Shown: piece after piece, positions 42,564-51,184 of the stretch
How positions within the stretch are numbered: the first letter of the stretch is position 1
How the letters are laid out: every line of letters starts with the position of its first letter
Source of the DNA: Cloacibacterium sp. TD35
Lineage (GTDB): Bacteria > Bacteroidota > Bacteroidia > Flavobacteriales > Weeksellaceae
DNA length: 64,000 nt
NCBI RefSeq assembly: GCF_028864635.1
Contig: NZ_CP104850.1
Coordinates: 1,494,001-1,558,000, forward strand
Reading direction: 5' to 3'
The notes under the pieces: generated by a model
Databases searched by the model: none
What the model saw: only the letters and a program-made list of their open reading frames with translations
Told to the model about the DNA's origin: nothing
Position numbers and translations under genes: made by a program

Positions 42564-42730
42564 TATCTTTTTTAATTAATGCGCAAATATCTTAATTATT
42601 ACTGAAACGTGAAAGTTAATAACCGTTAAATTTCACAGTATTAAAGACGAATTGATTAGAAATTTTTACAAAATTAACATAAAATCGAAAAAACTTGCAA
42701 CATCCAGCTTTTCACTTCCCGCCAAATTCT

Positions 42731-42738
42731 TATCTTTG
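42731..42738 (+). promoter_or_regulatory. -7 box immediately before the delta-prime start codon
   Basis: TATCTTTG matches TAnnTTTG exactly and ends only 5 bases before ATG 42744, so transcription would begin at or next to the start codon (leaderless mRNA). TTTT at 42709-42712 occupies the -33 place. Confidence 0.6.
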
Positions 42739-42743
42739 AAACT

Positions 42744-43862
42744 ATGAATTGGGAAGAAATTGTAGGACAAAAAAAAGTTATAGAAACGCTTAAAGACGCT
42801 ATAGATAAAGAAAGAGTAGGCCATGCTCAGTTATTTATTGGCGAAGAAGGTTTCGGCGTTTTACCATTGGCTCTAGCTTATGCTAAAGAAATTCTTAAAA
42901 GAGAAAATGAACATGCTGCTTCTAAAGTAGAGCACCTTAATCACTTAGATTTACATTTTAGTTTTCCAGTTTTTACAGAAAAAAGCAACGCATTAAGTCA
43001 GCGTTTGTTTGAGGATTTTAGAAATATGATTTTAGAAAATCCTTACGCTTCCATCAATGATTGGAATGAAACATTAGACGCTCAAAACAAGCAATTGTTT
43101 ATTTCTGCTGATGAAGTAGATGCACTGAATCAGAAGTTTGCGCTCAAAAGTTTTGAAGGAGGAACTAAAATTCTCATTGTTTGGCGTGCTGACAAAATGA
43201 ATATTACTGCAGCCAATAAGTTTTTAAAATTTTTAGAAGAGCCACCCAAAAAGACAATTATCTTGCTTCTTGCAGAAAAAATAGACACCATTTTGCCTAC
43301 CATTTTATCAAGGTGTCAAGCGATAGAAGTGCCTAGAATAGATGACGAAAGTTTAGAACAAGGAATCAGAAGTCAATTTGATATTTCCGAAGAAAAAATA
43401 AAAGAAGTCATTCACCAAGCGCAGGGGAATTACAATACAGCGCTACAATTGCTTCAAAATGATTCAGCAAATGATGAATTTGAAGAACTTTTTATCGATT
43501 GGGTGAGAAATGCCTTCATGGCGAAAAAGAAACCAGAGGTTTTGAGAAATATCGTTCTTTGGGGAAGAAATATCGCTTCTTGGAACAGAGAAAAACAGAA
43601 AAATTTCTTAGATTTTTGTTCTGAGATGTTCAGATTGGCATTATTGCAAAATTATGATGCAGAACATTTGGTTTACAAGCGTTTATCTAAAAACGGATTC
43701 AATTGGGAAGCATTCACCAATTTTATTCATGGGGCTAATATTGTAGATATTTTAGAAGAAATCTCCGATGCTGATTTGCATCTTTATAGAAATGCAAACG
43801 CCAAAATAGTTTGGACGGATTTAGGCATAAAATTAACCAGATACATTCACCGAAGTGCATAA
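42744..43862 (+). CDS. holB: DNA polymerase III clamp-loader subunit delta-prime
   Basis: AAA+-like subunit of the clamp loader, 372 residues. It begins MNWEEIVGQKKVIETLKDAIDKERVGHAQLFIG; the P-loop position reads GEEGFGVLP (33-41) and lacks the GKT of true ATPases, which is expected of delta-prime. The SRC motif at 189-191 (TILSRCQAI) is the arginine-finger region, and AANKFLKFLEEPP is the sensor segment. The C-terminal half is helical. Start ATG 42744 gives the conserved N-terminus. A -7 box lies almost on the start codon. A hairpin terminator follows. Confidence 0.9.
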   Translation: MNWEEIVGQKKVIETLKDAIDKERVGHAQLFIGEEGFGVLPLALAYAKEILKRENEHAASKVEHLNHLDLHFSFPVFTEKSNALSQRLFEDFRNMILENPYASINDWNETLDAQNKQLFISADEVDALNQKFALKSFEGGTKILIVWRADKMNITAANKFLKFLEEPPKKTIILLLAEKIDTILPTILSRCQAIEVPRIDDESLEQGIRSQFDISEEKIKEVIHQAQGNYNTALQLLQNDSANDEFEELFIDWVRNAFMAKKKPEVLRNIVLWGRNIASWNREKQKNFLDFCSEMFRLALLQNYDAEHLVYKRLSKNGFNWEAFTNFIHGANIVDILEEISDADLHLYRNANAKIVWTDLGIKLTRYIHRSA

Positions 43863-43863
43863 A

Positions 43864-43888
43864 AAAATCCCGAAATTTTCGGGATTTT
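43864..43888. terminator. Bidirectional terminator after the delta-prime gene and the Cys-rich gene
   Basis: AAAATCCCG (43864-43872) pairs with CGGGATTTT (43880-43888), with additional AAA/TTT closing inside, between convergent genes. It begins 1 base after the delta-prime stop. Confidence 0.88.
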
Positions 43889-43895
43889 ATTTTTT

Positions 43896-44111
43896 CTAAG
43901 CTGCTTTTTCTTTTTTAGCAGCACAACAAGATTTTTTGTCTTTGTTGGCTTCAGCTTTACAGTCTTTTTTGTCTTTAGAAGCGCACTCTTTTTTGTCTTT
44001 AGAGCTGCATTCTTTTTTATCTTTTTCGGTGCAACAAGATTTTTTCGGTGTTTCTTGAGCCATGCCTAATGTAAATAGTGAAATGGCTAATACTGCGATA
44101 ATTTTTTTCAT
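43896..44111 (-). CDS. Small secreted Cys/Lys-rich protein
   Basis: A 71-residue protein with a clear signal peptide (MKKIIAVLAISLFTLGMAQ). The mature part, about 52 residues, holds seven Cys and roughly twenty Lys. It is built on repeated units of the form C-x-x-K-D-K-K-(E/D), with Cys-Cys pairs near both ends (KSCC). It lacks any recognised domain. The pattern suggests metal (for example copper or zinc) binding or a disulfide-rich periplasmic peptide; this is inference. It converges with the delta-prime gene over a shared terminator and is divergent from the tetR efflux operon. Low complexity raises some doubt, but the signal peptide, stop and terminator placement support a real gene. Confidence 0.7.
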   Translation of the reverse strand: MKKIIAVLAISLFTLGMAQETPKKSCCTEKDKKECSSKDKKECASKDKKDCKAEANKDKKSCCAAKKEKAA

Positions 44112-44179
44112 ATAATTTAATGTTTATTATTTCAAAAGTAATTAAAATTATAATATCTAACACTTTTCATTGATAAAAT

Positions 44180-44205
44180 AAATCAATCAATCGTTTGATT
44201 GATTT
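44180..44205. promoter_or_regulatory. TetR-type operator (26-bp palindrome)
   Basis: AAATCAATCAA (44180-44190) is the exact reverse complement of 44195-44205, around TCGT. It covers the -33 element of the tetR promoter, so binding would block transcription. Regulation by the adjacent TetR-family protein is inferred. Confidence 0.8.
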
Positions 44206-44224
44206 CTAAATTTGTTTACATTTG
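44194..44224 (+). promoter_or_regulatory. Full -33/-7 promoter of the tetR efflux operon
   Basis: TTTG at 44194-44197 and TACATTTG at 44217-44224 are exactly 19 bases apart. Leader of about 16 bases to ATG 44245. Confidence 0.85.
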
Positions 44225-44244
44225 CGCCTTCAAAAATCAAAACA

Positions 44245-44874
44245 ATGGAACATTCTACGGATAAAAAAATTCTCTATACTGCAGAAAAACTATTTGCAGA
44301 AAAGGGTTTTGATGCTACTTCTACTAGAGATATTGCAAAATCTGCTGGAGTAAATGTCTCGATGATTTCTTATTATTTCGGGTCGAAAGAAAAGCTTTTC
44401 GAAGAAATTTTTAAAGTGAGAATGAAGGAAGGACAATCTTTTGCCTATGAAATTTTAGAAAATCCAAAGCTCAATGAATGGGAAAAACTCATTAAAATCA
44501 TAGAAAACTATATCAATCGTGTGAAGACTTTGCCAGAGTTTTATTCTATTCTTCAATCGGTTTATAATATCAATAATAGCGGAAACGAACAGATTTTAAG
44601 TTTTCTAAGAACTTCTAAAATTGGTTATATCAAAATTTACCAAAGAATTTTAGAAGAAGGCTGTGAAAATGGTGTTTTTACCAAGAAACCGGATTTGTTT
44701 TTTCTCCATTCGGTGATTGTAGGAACGGTTTTTTATTCTAAACAAGGCATGAATTTGTATAGAGAACTTTCTGGAAATCAGTCAGATGAATATTATAATA
44801 TCTATTACGACAATCTTACCCAAAATTTAACCATATTATTAAAAGACCTTTTAGGTTATGAACAAAAAAATTAG
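44245..44874 (+). CDS. TetR/AcrR-family transcriptional regulator
   Basis: DNA-binding repressor of 209 residues. The N-terminal helix-turn-helix is KKILYTAEKLFAEKGFDATSTRDIAKSAGVNVSMISYYFGSKEKLFEEIF, a standard TetR domain (residues 7-55). The rest is a helical ligand-binding domain. I chose ATG 44245; the longer frame begins at TTG 44212 inside the promoter. It is first in an efflux operon, overlapping the outer-membrane-factor gene by 17 bases. It probably binds the palindrome at 44180-44205 and controls its own operon. The inducer is unknown. Confidence 0.93.
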   Translation: MEHSTDKKILYTAEKLFAEKGFDATSTRDIAKSAGVNVSMISYYFGSKEKLFEEIFKVRMKEGQSFAYEILENPKLNEWEKLIKIIENYINRVKTLPEFYSILQSVYNINNSGNEQILSFLRTSKIGYIKIYQRILEEGCENGVFTKKPDLFFLHSVIVGTVFYSKQGMNLYRELSGNQSDEYYNIYYDNLTQNLTILLKDLLGYEQKN

Positions 44875-46168
44875 AAACATCTTTGGGATTTTACTTTTTA
44901 GCATGAGTATTTCCCAGATTTCGAGCCAAGAAACTAGAGCTATTTCTCTGAATGAAGCGGTAAAACTTGGAATCGAAAATAGCAAAAATCTAAAAATAGA
45001 TGCTGCTAAAATAGAAGAAAGTACAGCTCAATTGCTGGAAGCAAAGAACAATCAGCTTCCTAGCCTGAAATTGGGAGCTACTTATTTACATCTTTTCAGC
45101 CCAAATGTTAATCTTAAAACAGAAAGTGCGGGTGCGGCGAATAGTTTGAAAATTAATGATGTAATGTACGCTTCTGCAAATCTTTCTTATCCCATTTATG
45201 CAGGTGGAAGAATAAAATACGGAATTCAGTCTGCTGAATATTTGGTAGAAGCTTCTAAATTATCTGCAGAAAATGACAAGGAAGCCATTGCTTATAATAT
45301 TTCTCAGGCTTACAATAATTTATTCAAAGCATCTCAAATCATCAATGTTTTAGAAGAAAATCTTTCGGCTTCACAGAAAAGAGACGAAATATTTTTGAAA
45401 TTAGAAAATAACGGTTTGATGGCAAGAAATGACAGATTGAAAGCTCAGTTGCAAACGTCTAATATTGAACTTCAGCTTTTAGATGCCCAAAACAATTACA
45501 GCATTGCCAATATTAATATGGACTTGCTTTTAGGTTTGTCCGAAACTACAATTCTAAAAGTAGATGAAGATTATATTAATGAAATTTCAGAAAACCAGCC
45601 TGTTTCTTATTACCTAAGTCAAGCTTTACAGCACAGAAAAGATTTACAAGCACTCGATTATCAGAGAAAAGCTGCAAACTTAGGAACCAAAGCTGCAAAA
45701 GCTGAAAATTTACCAAGTTTAGCAATTACAGGTGGTTATGTAGCAGCAGATATTCCAGGATTTGTAACTATTACTAACGCGATTAATATAGGATTAGGTG
45801 TTTCATATAACTTAGACAATCTTTGGAAGAAAAATTCTTCTTTGCTAAAATCTCAAGCAAGAGAAAAACAATTAGAAGCCAATAATGAACTTCTGAATGA
45901 CCATATAAAACTAGAACTCAATAAGGATTTCCAGAATTCTAATTTGGCCAAAAAGAAAATAGAAGTTTATGAGCGTGCATTAGAACAAGCGACAGAAAAC
46001 TACAGAATTACTAAAAATAAATATGATAATGGCTTAGCGAATATTACCGATTTGCTAGAAGCAGACGCAGCTTTGGTAGGTGCTAAAGTAAATGTAATTA
46101 ACTCTAGAGCAGATGCGGCATTAGCATACAAAAAACTATTACAAACCTCAGGGATTCTTAATCAATAA
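44858..46168 (+). CDS. TolC-family outer-membrane efflux protein
   Basis: Outer-membrane factor of 436 residues for the EmrAB-type pump. It has a signal sequence (SMSISQISSQ) and no lipobox Cys. Two OEP repeats are seen: AISLNEAVKLGIENSKNLKIDAAKIEESTAQLLEAKNNQLPSLKLGATY at the N-terminus, and its counterpart RKDLQALDYQRKAANLGTKAAKAENLPSLAITGGYV from about 264. The end (KNKYDNGLANITDLLEADAALVGAKVNVINSRADAALAYKKLLQTSG) is the classic TolC C-terminal helix. The 5' end overlaps tetR by 17 bases. The adaptor gene follows after 35 bases. Confidence 0.92.
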   Translation: MNKKIRNIFGILLFSMSISQISSQETRAISLNEAVKLGIENSKNLKIDAAKIEESTAQLLEAKNNQLPSLKLGATYLHLFSPNVNLKTESAGAANSLKINDVMYASANLSYPIYAGGRIKYGIQSAEYLVEASKLSAENDKEAIAYNISQAYNNLFKASQIINVLEENLSASQKRDEIFLKLENNGLMARNDRLKAQLQTSNIELQLLDAQNNYSIANINMDLLLGLSETTILKVDEDYINEISENQPVSYYLSQALQHRKDLQALDYQRKAANLGTKAAKAENLPSLAITGGYVAADIPGFVTITNAINIGLGVSYNLDNLWKKNSSLLKSQAREKQLEANNELLNDHIKLELNKDFQNSNLAKKKIEVYERALEQATENYRITKNKYDNGLANITDLLEADAALVGAKVNVINSRADAALAYKKLLQTSGILNQ

Positions 46169-46203
46169 TCAAACTCAAATTTAGATATAAACATTATTAT
46201 AAA

Positions 46204-47289
46204 ATGGAAAATCAAACAAAAAATAAAAAAAGTCCAGTTTTTGGGATTATTTTAACCATCGTTATTGTGGTAGGTGCTATTTATGGTTACAAAAAATGGT
46301 CTTATAGCAATGCTCACGAAGAAACAGATGATGCACAAATTGCATCTAATGTAAGCCCTGTGATTTCTAAAATTTCTGGTTATGTGGCAGAAGTAAGAGT
46401 AAAAGACAATCAGTTTGTGAAAAAAGGTGATACCTTAATTATCCTTGAAAACAAAGACCAATTAATGGCTTTACAACAAGCTGAAGCTGCGCTAGGAACT
46501 GCAAAAAGCAATCTAAATACCGCTCAAGCTGGTGCTGCAGCAGCGAATAAAAGCATCAGTACATCAAACGCAGCAGTGGCTACTGCAAATGCACAGATTG
46601 AAGCGGCTAAAGTAAACGTTTGGAAAACTACCCAAGATTTAAAACGTTACGAAAATCTAGTAAAAGACCATTCGATTATGCAGCAACAATATGACCAAGT
46701 TCTGGCAGCGAAACAAGCAGCAGATAAGCAATTGCAAATTTTGGTAGAACAAAGAAATCAAGCTGCTCAGCAAACAGGTTATGTATCTTCTCAATCAGAA
46801 GCAACTTCTCAACAAATTGGCGTAGCAAGTTCTATGATTAAACAAAGAGAAGTAGATGTGCAAAATGCTAAATTAAATCTTTCTTATACCGTAATTACTG
46901 CGAAACAAGATGGTTATGTTTCTAAAATTCCAGTACAAGTAGGTCAGTTTTTACAAGCAGGAGCACAGTTATTCAGCATTGTTTTAAATAATGACAAATG
47001 GATTGTAGCAAATTTTAAAGAAACACAATTAAACAAAATGGTAGAAGGTCAAAAAGTAGAAATTAAAATAGATGCTTTCCCAAATGATGAGTTCGAGGGA
47101 GTGGTAAGTTCTATTTCGCCAGCTACTGGTTCCACCTTTTCTTTACTTCCTCCAGATAATGCAAGTGGAAACTTCGTAAAAGTAGTTCAAAGAGTTCCTG
47201 TGAAAATCACTTTTAAGGATTTAAAGCCTGAAGTAGCCAAAAGATTAAGAGCTGGAATGAATGTTTTAGTAGACGTAGAAGTAAAATAG
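46204..47289 (+). CDS. HlyD/EmrA-family membrane-fusion protein
   Basis: Adaptor of 361 residues between the DHA2 transporter and TolC. One N-terminal TM (PVFGIILTIVIVVGAIYGYKKW) is followed by ETDDAQIASNVSPVISKISGYVAEVRVKDNQFVKKGDTL, the lipoyl half characteristic of EmrA. The coiled-coil hairpin is long (about residues 90-225), Ala/Gln-rich. The second lipoyl half is LNLSYTVITAKQDGYVSKIPVQVGQFLQAGAQLFSIV, then the beta-barrel domain (WIVANFKETQLNKMVEGQKVEIKIDAFPNDEFEGVVSSISPATG). Stands between the TolC-type gene and the MFS gene in the same operon. Confidence 0.94.
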   Translation: MENQTKNKKSPVFGIILTIVIVVGAIYGYKKWSYSNAHEETDDAQIASNVSPVISKISGYVAEVRVKDNQFVKKGDTLIILENKDQLMALQQAEAALGTAKSNLNTAQAGAAAANKSISTSNAAVATANAQIEAAKVNVWKTTQDLKRYENLVKDHSIMQQQYDQVLAAKQAADKQLQILVEQRNQAAQQTGYVSSQSEATSQQIGVASSMIKQREVDVQNAKLNLSYTVITAKQDGYVSKIPVQVGQFLQAGAQLFSIVLNNDKWIVANFKETQLNKMVEGQKVEIKIDAFPNDEFEGVVSSISPATGSTFSLLPPDNASGNFVKVVQRVPVKITFKDLKPEVAKRLRAGMNVLVDVEVK

Positions 47290-47367
47290 AAAAAAGTTAA
47301 ATGAGGAATGTTCAGGATTAAAAAAAATAAAATTCTAAACGAAACTCAAAACTTGAAATAAAAATTT

Positions 47368-48945
47368 ATGCAAGATTCATTAGTAGAATATGGTGCAAGA
47401 CGAGTGATTATTACCATCACTGCCATTCTCTGTGCATTGCTAGAGATTGTAGACACTACCATAGTAAATGTAGCGCTGAACGAGATGAAAGGGAATCTCG
47501 GCGCTACACTTTCTGAGGTAGGTTGGGTAATTACCGCTTATGCGATTGGTAACGTCATCATAGTGCCTATGACGAGTTGGCTTTCGCAACAATTCGGGAG
47601 AAGAAATTATTTTGCGGCTTCTATTGTGATATTTACGGTTTTCTCATTTTTATGCGGAAATGCGAGCAATATTTGGGAACTCGTTATTTTTAGATTATTA
47701 CAAGGAATAGGAGGTGGTGCACTTTTGGTAACTTCTCAAACGATTATTACAGAGTCTTATCCCATCGAAAAAAGAAGTATGGCACAAGCTATTTATGGTT
47801 TGGGTGTTATTATTGGTCCTACATTAGGTCCGCCATTGGGAGGTTATATTGTAGATAATTTTAGTTGGCCATATATATTTTATATCAATATTCCTATTGG
47901 GATTGTAGCGACTTTGCTTACGCTTCAGTTTGTAAGAAGTCCTAAATATTCTGAGAAAAAATCTGCAAGTGATGTAGATTGGTTAGGGATATTTTTATTG
48001 GCAATAACGGTAGGTTCTTTACAATATATTTTAGAAAGAGGTCATGAAGACGATTGGTTCGAAAGTAAAGTAATCCTTACTCTTACTTTGATTTCTTTCT
48101 TTGGTTTCATCTTTTTTATCTGGCGAGAATTAACCTACAAATATCCAATTGTAGAACTTCGGGTCCTTAAAAATGGAAATTTAAGAATAGGTACGGTCAT
48201 GTCATTCATTTTAGGCTTTGGTTTATACGGTTCTACTTTTATTATTCCGCTTTATACGCAGAGTATTTTAGGTTGGACAGCTCTACAATCAGGTGCTTTA
48301 ATGATTCCAGCGGCATTAACCACCGCTTTTATGATGCCCATAATCGGTAGATTGTTAACTCGAGGAGCGAAACAGCAAGTTTTAGTAGCTTTAGGATTGT
48401 TTATCTTTTTCATTTATAGTTTTTGGGGATATAAATTATTAACTCCAGATACAGGAAAAGACGCCTTCTTTTGGATGCTTATTGTGAGAGGAGCTGGTTT
48501 AGGATTGTTATTTATTCCTATTACATCACTTTCATTAAGTACATTAAAGGGAGCTCAAATTGGTCAAGGAGCAGCTTTTACAGGGATGATGAGACAGTTG
48601 GGAGGCTCTTTTGGGGTAGCTGCAATTACCACTTTTATTTCTAATCAAAATATGTTTTACAGAAGTGATTTGGTATCGAAATTAGATGTCAATAGTTTGC
48701 AGGTTCAACAAAGAATTGCTGCGCTAAAAGCTAATTTTATTGCCAAAGGAATGACGCCTGATCAAGCGCTCGCTTCGGCGTATAAAATTCTAGATTTTTC
48801 TGTGATGAAACAAGCTACGGTGCTTTCTTATATGGATGTCTTCCTCTATTTAGGAGTCATGTTCCTTATTTGTATTCCTTTTATTTTATTCATCAAAGAA
48901 AGAAAAGGAGGCAGAACAATAGATCCCAATGAAGCCATGCATTAA
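47368..48945 (+). CDS. DHA2-family MFS multidrug transporter (EmrB-like)
   Basis: Fourteen-TM proton antiporter of 525 residues. Signatures seen: LLEIVDTTIVNVALNEMKGNLGATLSEVGWVITAY, the D1-type motif in TM1; GRRNYF after TM2 (motif A variant); RLLQGIGGGALLVTSQTIITE (motif B, Arg in TM4); and LGVIIGPTLGPPLGGYIVDNFSWPYIFYINIPIG (motif C, the antiporter motif). It is last in the tetR-TolC-EmrA-EmrB operon, 78 bases after the adaptor gene. Substrates unknown; drugs, detergents and fatty acids are usual for EmrB relatives. Confidence 0.95.
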   Translation: MQDSLVEYGARRVIITITAILCALLEIVDTTIVNVALNEMKGNLGATLSEVGWVITAYAIGNVIIVPMTSWLSQQFGRRNYFAASIVIFTVFSFLCGNASNIWELVIFRLLQGIGGGALLVTSQTIITESYPIEKRSMAQAIYGLGVIIGPTLGPPLGGYIVDNFSWPYIFYINIPIGIVATLLTLQFVRSPKYSEKKSASDVDWLGIFLLAITVGSLQYILERGHEDDWFESKVILTLTLISFFGFIFFIWRELTYKYPIVELRVLKNGNLRIGTVMSFILGFGLYGSTFIIPLYTQSILGWTALQSGALMIPAALTTAFMMPIIGRLLTRGAKQQVLVALGLFIFFIYSFWGYKLLTPDTGKDAFFWMLIVRGAGLGLLFIPITSLSLSTLKGAQIGQGAAFTGMMRQLGGSFGVAAITTFISNQNMFYRSDLVSKLDVNSLQVQQRIAALKANFIAKGMTPDQALASAYKILDFSVMKQATVLSYMDVFLYLGVMFLICIPFILFIKERKGGRTIDPNEAMH

Positions 48946-48950
48946 AAATA

Positions 48951-48982
48951 AAAAAGACATCAAATTTTGATGTCTTTTTTTT
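48951..48982. terminator. Bidirectional terminator between emrB-like gene and corA
   Basis: AAAAAGACATC (48951-48961) pairs with GATGTCTTTTT (48969-48979), loop of seven AT bases, followed by further T residues. The corA stop at 48981 sits in the T tract. Confidence 0.88.
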
Positions 48983-49883
48983 ACCATTTTTTCCTACGTA
49001 TGTAAATAAAGGTAATAATCACGATGAGCCCCATCAAACCTAATGTTGCAAAGTAGCCATAAGGTTTTGTAATTTCTGGCATATTTTCGAAATTCATTCC
49101 ATAAACTCCCGCAATGAAGGTAATAGGCAAGAAATAAACCGAATAAATGGCTAGCATTTTCATTACCTGATTGGCTTTTTGATCAGAGAGTGCCAGGAAC
49201 ATACTCATTAAATTGTTGGTTTGTAAATGCAGGTGGTAAAAATCACTGATGGCATCTTTATAGCTGTCTTTCAAGTCCTTTATTTCTACAGAATCTAGAG
49301 GCAATTTTTCATAAGAACTTACCCAATCTGATGAAAGATTCAGCACTTTCAGATTGAGTCCTACTTTTCTTTTGAAACGGTAGAGTCTTTTCAGCTGTGC
49401 AGAATTAGAAACGTTTTTTAGAAAAACTTCGTTTTCCATTTTATCTAATTGGTCTAGAAAAACCTCGTTTTCTTGTTCAAAAGAGGTAAATATTTTTTGT
49501 CCCAAATGAAGCGCTAACTGATAAGGTGTTTTGAAATTTTCTGGGTGAATTGCTATTTCTTTCAATAGAGATTTTATGGCATCATTTTCTATTCTGTGAA
49601 CAGTAAGAATGAGATTGTCTTTCAAGAAAATTCCTAATTTGGTACTTACATCACTTATCGTATTGAGGATGAGTCTTTCGGTGGAAGTATTTAATCTGGT
49701 TAGGAAAAATTTTATTTGGCCATTATCTTCGAATTTTGGCAAGTGATTTGGGTCTATACAATCTTCTAACCAATAGTGATTTATATCATATTTTTTAGAA
49801 ATTTCGGCGATGTCTTCTGGCTTCATTTCTAAGATGTCTATCCATTCATATTCTATGGTTTTGTGAAGTACACTCTCGGTCAT
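48981..49883 (-). CDS. corA: CorA-family Mg2+/Co2+ transporter
   Basis: Membrane channel for divalent cations, 300 residues. The N-terminal soluble domain is followed by two C-terminal TM helices with the pore motif GMN at residues 262-264 (FIAGVYGMNFENMPE). The end is a basic tail (IRRKKW), as in CorA proteins. The stalk helix precedes TM1 (LMSMFLALSDQKANQVMKMLAIYSVYFLPITF). The length is slightly below E. coli CorA (316). It has its own -7 box and shares a terminator with the efflux operon. Confidence 0.93.
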   Translation of the reverse strand: MTESVLHKTIEYEWIDILEMKPEDIAEISKKYDINHYWLEDCIDPNHLPKFEDNGQIKFFLTRLNTSTERLILNTISDVSTKLGIFLKDNLILTVHRIENDAIKSLLKEIAIHPENFKTPYQLALHLGQKIFTSFEQENEVFLDQLDKMENEVFLKNVSNSAQLKRLYRFKRKVGLNLKVLNLSSDWVSSYEKLPLDSVEIKDLKDSYKDAISDFYHLHLQTNNLMSMFLALSDQKANQVMKMLAIYSVYFLPITFIAGVYGMNFENMPEITKPYGYFATLGLMGLIVIITFIYIRRKKW

Positions 49884-49905
49884 AGTCTAATTGCATTAAT
49901 TTTAT

Positions 49906-49913
49906 CAAATGTA
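49906..49913 (-). promoter_or_regulatory. -7 box for corA
   Basis: On the minus strand TACATTTG matches TAnnTTTG exactly; leader of about 18 bases to ATG 49883. Confidence 0.55.
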
Positions 49914-50020
49914 TAAATTTTTTAAATACGTTAAAAAATGCTTATTTATATAATTATTTTAAAAGGCTTTAATACATAATATTTATTGCTCATGTTAATT
50001 ATATGTTAAAAATAAAGTCT

Positions 50021-50028
50021 TATTTTTG
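50021..50028 (+). promoter_or_regulatory. -7 box for fabH
   Basis: TATTTTTG matches TAnnTTTG exactly; leader of about 20 bases to ATG 50053. The -33 region lacks TTG. Confidence 0.55.
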
Positions 50029-50052
50029 TAGCCCACAAATTTTAAAAACTTT

Positions 50053-51075
50053 ATGATTAAGAGTGTAATAAAAGGATATGGTTATTATGTTCCTGAGAAT
50101 GTGGTAACGAATGACGATTTGTCTAAGTTGATGACTACAAATGACGAGTGGATTACAGAGAGAACTGGTATCAAAGAACGCCGTCATAGAAAAGATAGAA
50201 ACGATAGCGAAGAAACGACAGCTTTTTTAGCAAAAAAGGCAGCTGAAAAGGCTTTGGAAAAAGCAAATCTAACAGCTAAAGATTTAGATTTCATCGTTTT
50301 CGCTACTTTAAGTCCAGATTATTTCTTCCCAGGAAGTGGTGTAGTTTTACAAGAAATGCTAGGCTGTGATACCATCGGTGCATTAGATGTAAGAAATCAA
50401 TGTTCAGGATTTGTATATGCAACCAGTGTAGCAGATGCTTTTATCAAAACAGGTACTTATAAAAATGTATTAGTTGTAGGAGCAGAAGTTCACTCTTTTG
50501 GTTTAGATTTTACTGATGATGGTAGAGGGGTATCTGTAATTTTCGGAGATGGAGCAGGAGCTATTATTCTTTCTGCGTCTGAAGATGAAAACGAAGAAGG
50601 TATTTTAGCAGTAAACATGCACTCAGAAGGTAAATACGCAGAAGAATTAGCTGTAAAATTCCCAGGAAGTAAACTAGGATGGATGGATAGAGTCCTTTAC
50701 GAGCCAGAAGCTGTTGCAAGACAAGATATTTATCCAGTTATGAATGGTAATTTCGTATTTAAACATGCGGTAACCAGATTCCCAGAAACCATGATGGAAG
50801 CATTAACTAAAGCTGGGAAAACTCCAGATGACTTAGATATGTTTATTCCTCATCAAGCGAATTTGAGAATTGCTCAGTTTGTACAACAGAGATTTGGTTT
50901 ACCAGACGAAAAAATATTCAATAATATTCAAAAATACGGTAATACTACTGCAGCTTCTATCCCTATCGCACTATGTGAGGCTTTAGACCAAGGGAAAATT
51001 AAAAAAGGAGATTTGGTTCTTCTTTCAGCTTTCGGAAGTGGTTTCACTTGGGGAAGTGTGCTCTTTAGATATTAA
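50053..51075 (+). CDS. fabH: 3-oxoacyl-ACP synthase III (KAS III)
   Basis: Starts fatty-acid chains by condensing acyl-CoA with malonyl-ACP. It has 340 residues. The catalytic triad is Cys117 (RNQCSGFVYA), His267 (FIPHQANLRI) and Asn297 (GNTTAASIP), all at canonical spacing. The segment DEWITERTGIKERR and the C-terminal GSGFTWGSVLFRY are FabH-like. It is a single gene; no other fab genes adjoin. Chain-starter specificity (branched or straight) cannot be read, though Flavobacteriia commonly use branched starters. Confidence 0.93.
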   Translation: MIKSVIKGYGYYVPENVVTNDDLSKLMTTNDEWITERTGIKERRHRKDRNDSEETTAFLAKKAAEKALEKANLTAKDLDFIVFATLSPDYFFPGSGVVLQEMLGCDTIGALDVRNQCSGFVYATSVADAFIKTGTYKNVLVVGAEVHSFGLDFTDDGRGVSVIFGDGAGAIILSASEDENEEGILAVNMHSEGKYAEELAVKFPGSKLGWMDRVLYEPEAVARQDIYPVMNGNFVFKHAVTRFPETMMEALTKAGKTPDDLDMFIPHQANLRIAQFVQQRFGLPDEKIFNNIQKYGNTTAASIPIALCEALDQGKIKKGDLVLLSAFGSGFTWGSVLFRY

Positions 51076-51099
51076 TTTATTTGATAAATGATAATTAAG

Positions 51100-51130
51100 A
51101 CCTTTCAGTATTTTCTGAAAGGTTTTTTTT
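51100..51130 (+). terminator. Rho-independent terminator after fabH
   Basis: A 9-bp stem (51100-51108 with 51115-51123), loop TATTTT, T8 tail. Confidence 0.9.
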
Positions 51131-51184
51131 GTAACTAAAGTGACGAAATCGAAAAATTATTAGCCTCTTTTTATTAAATTTACA

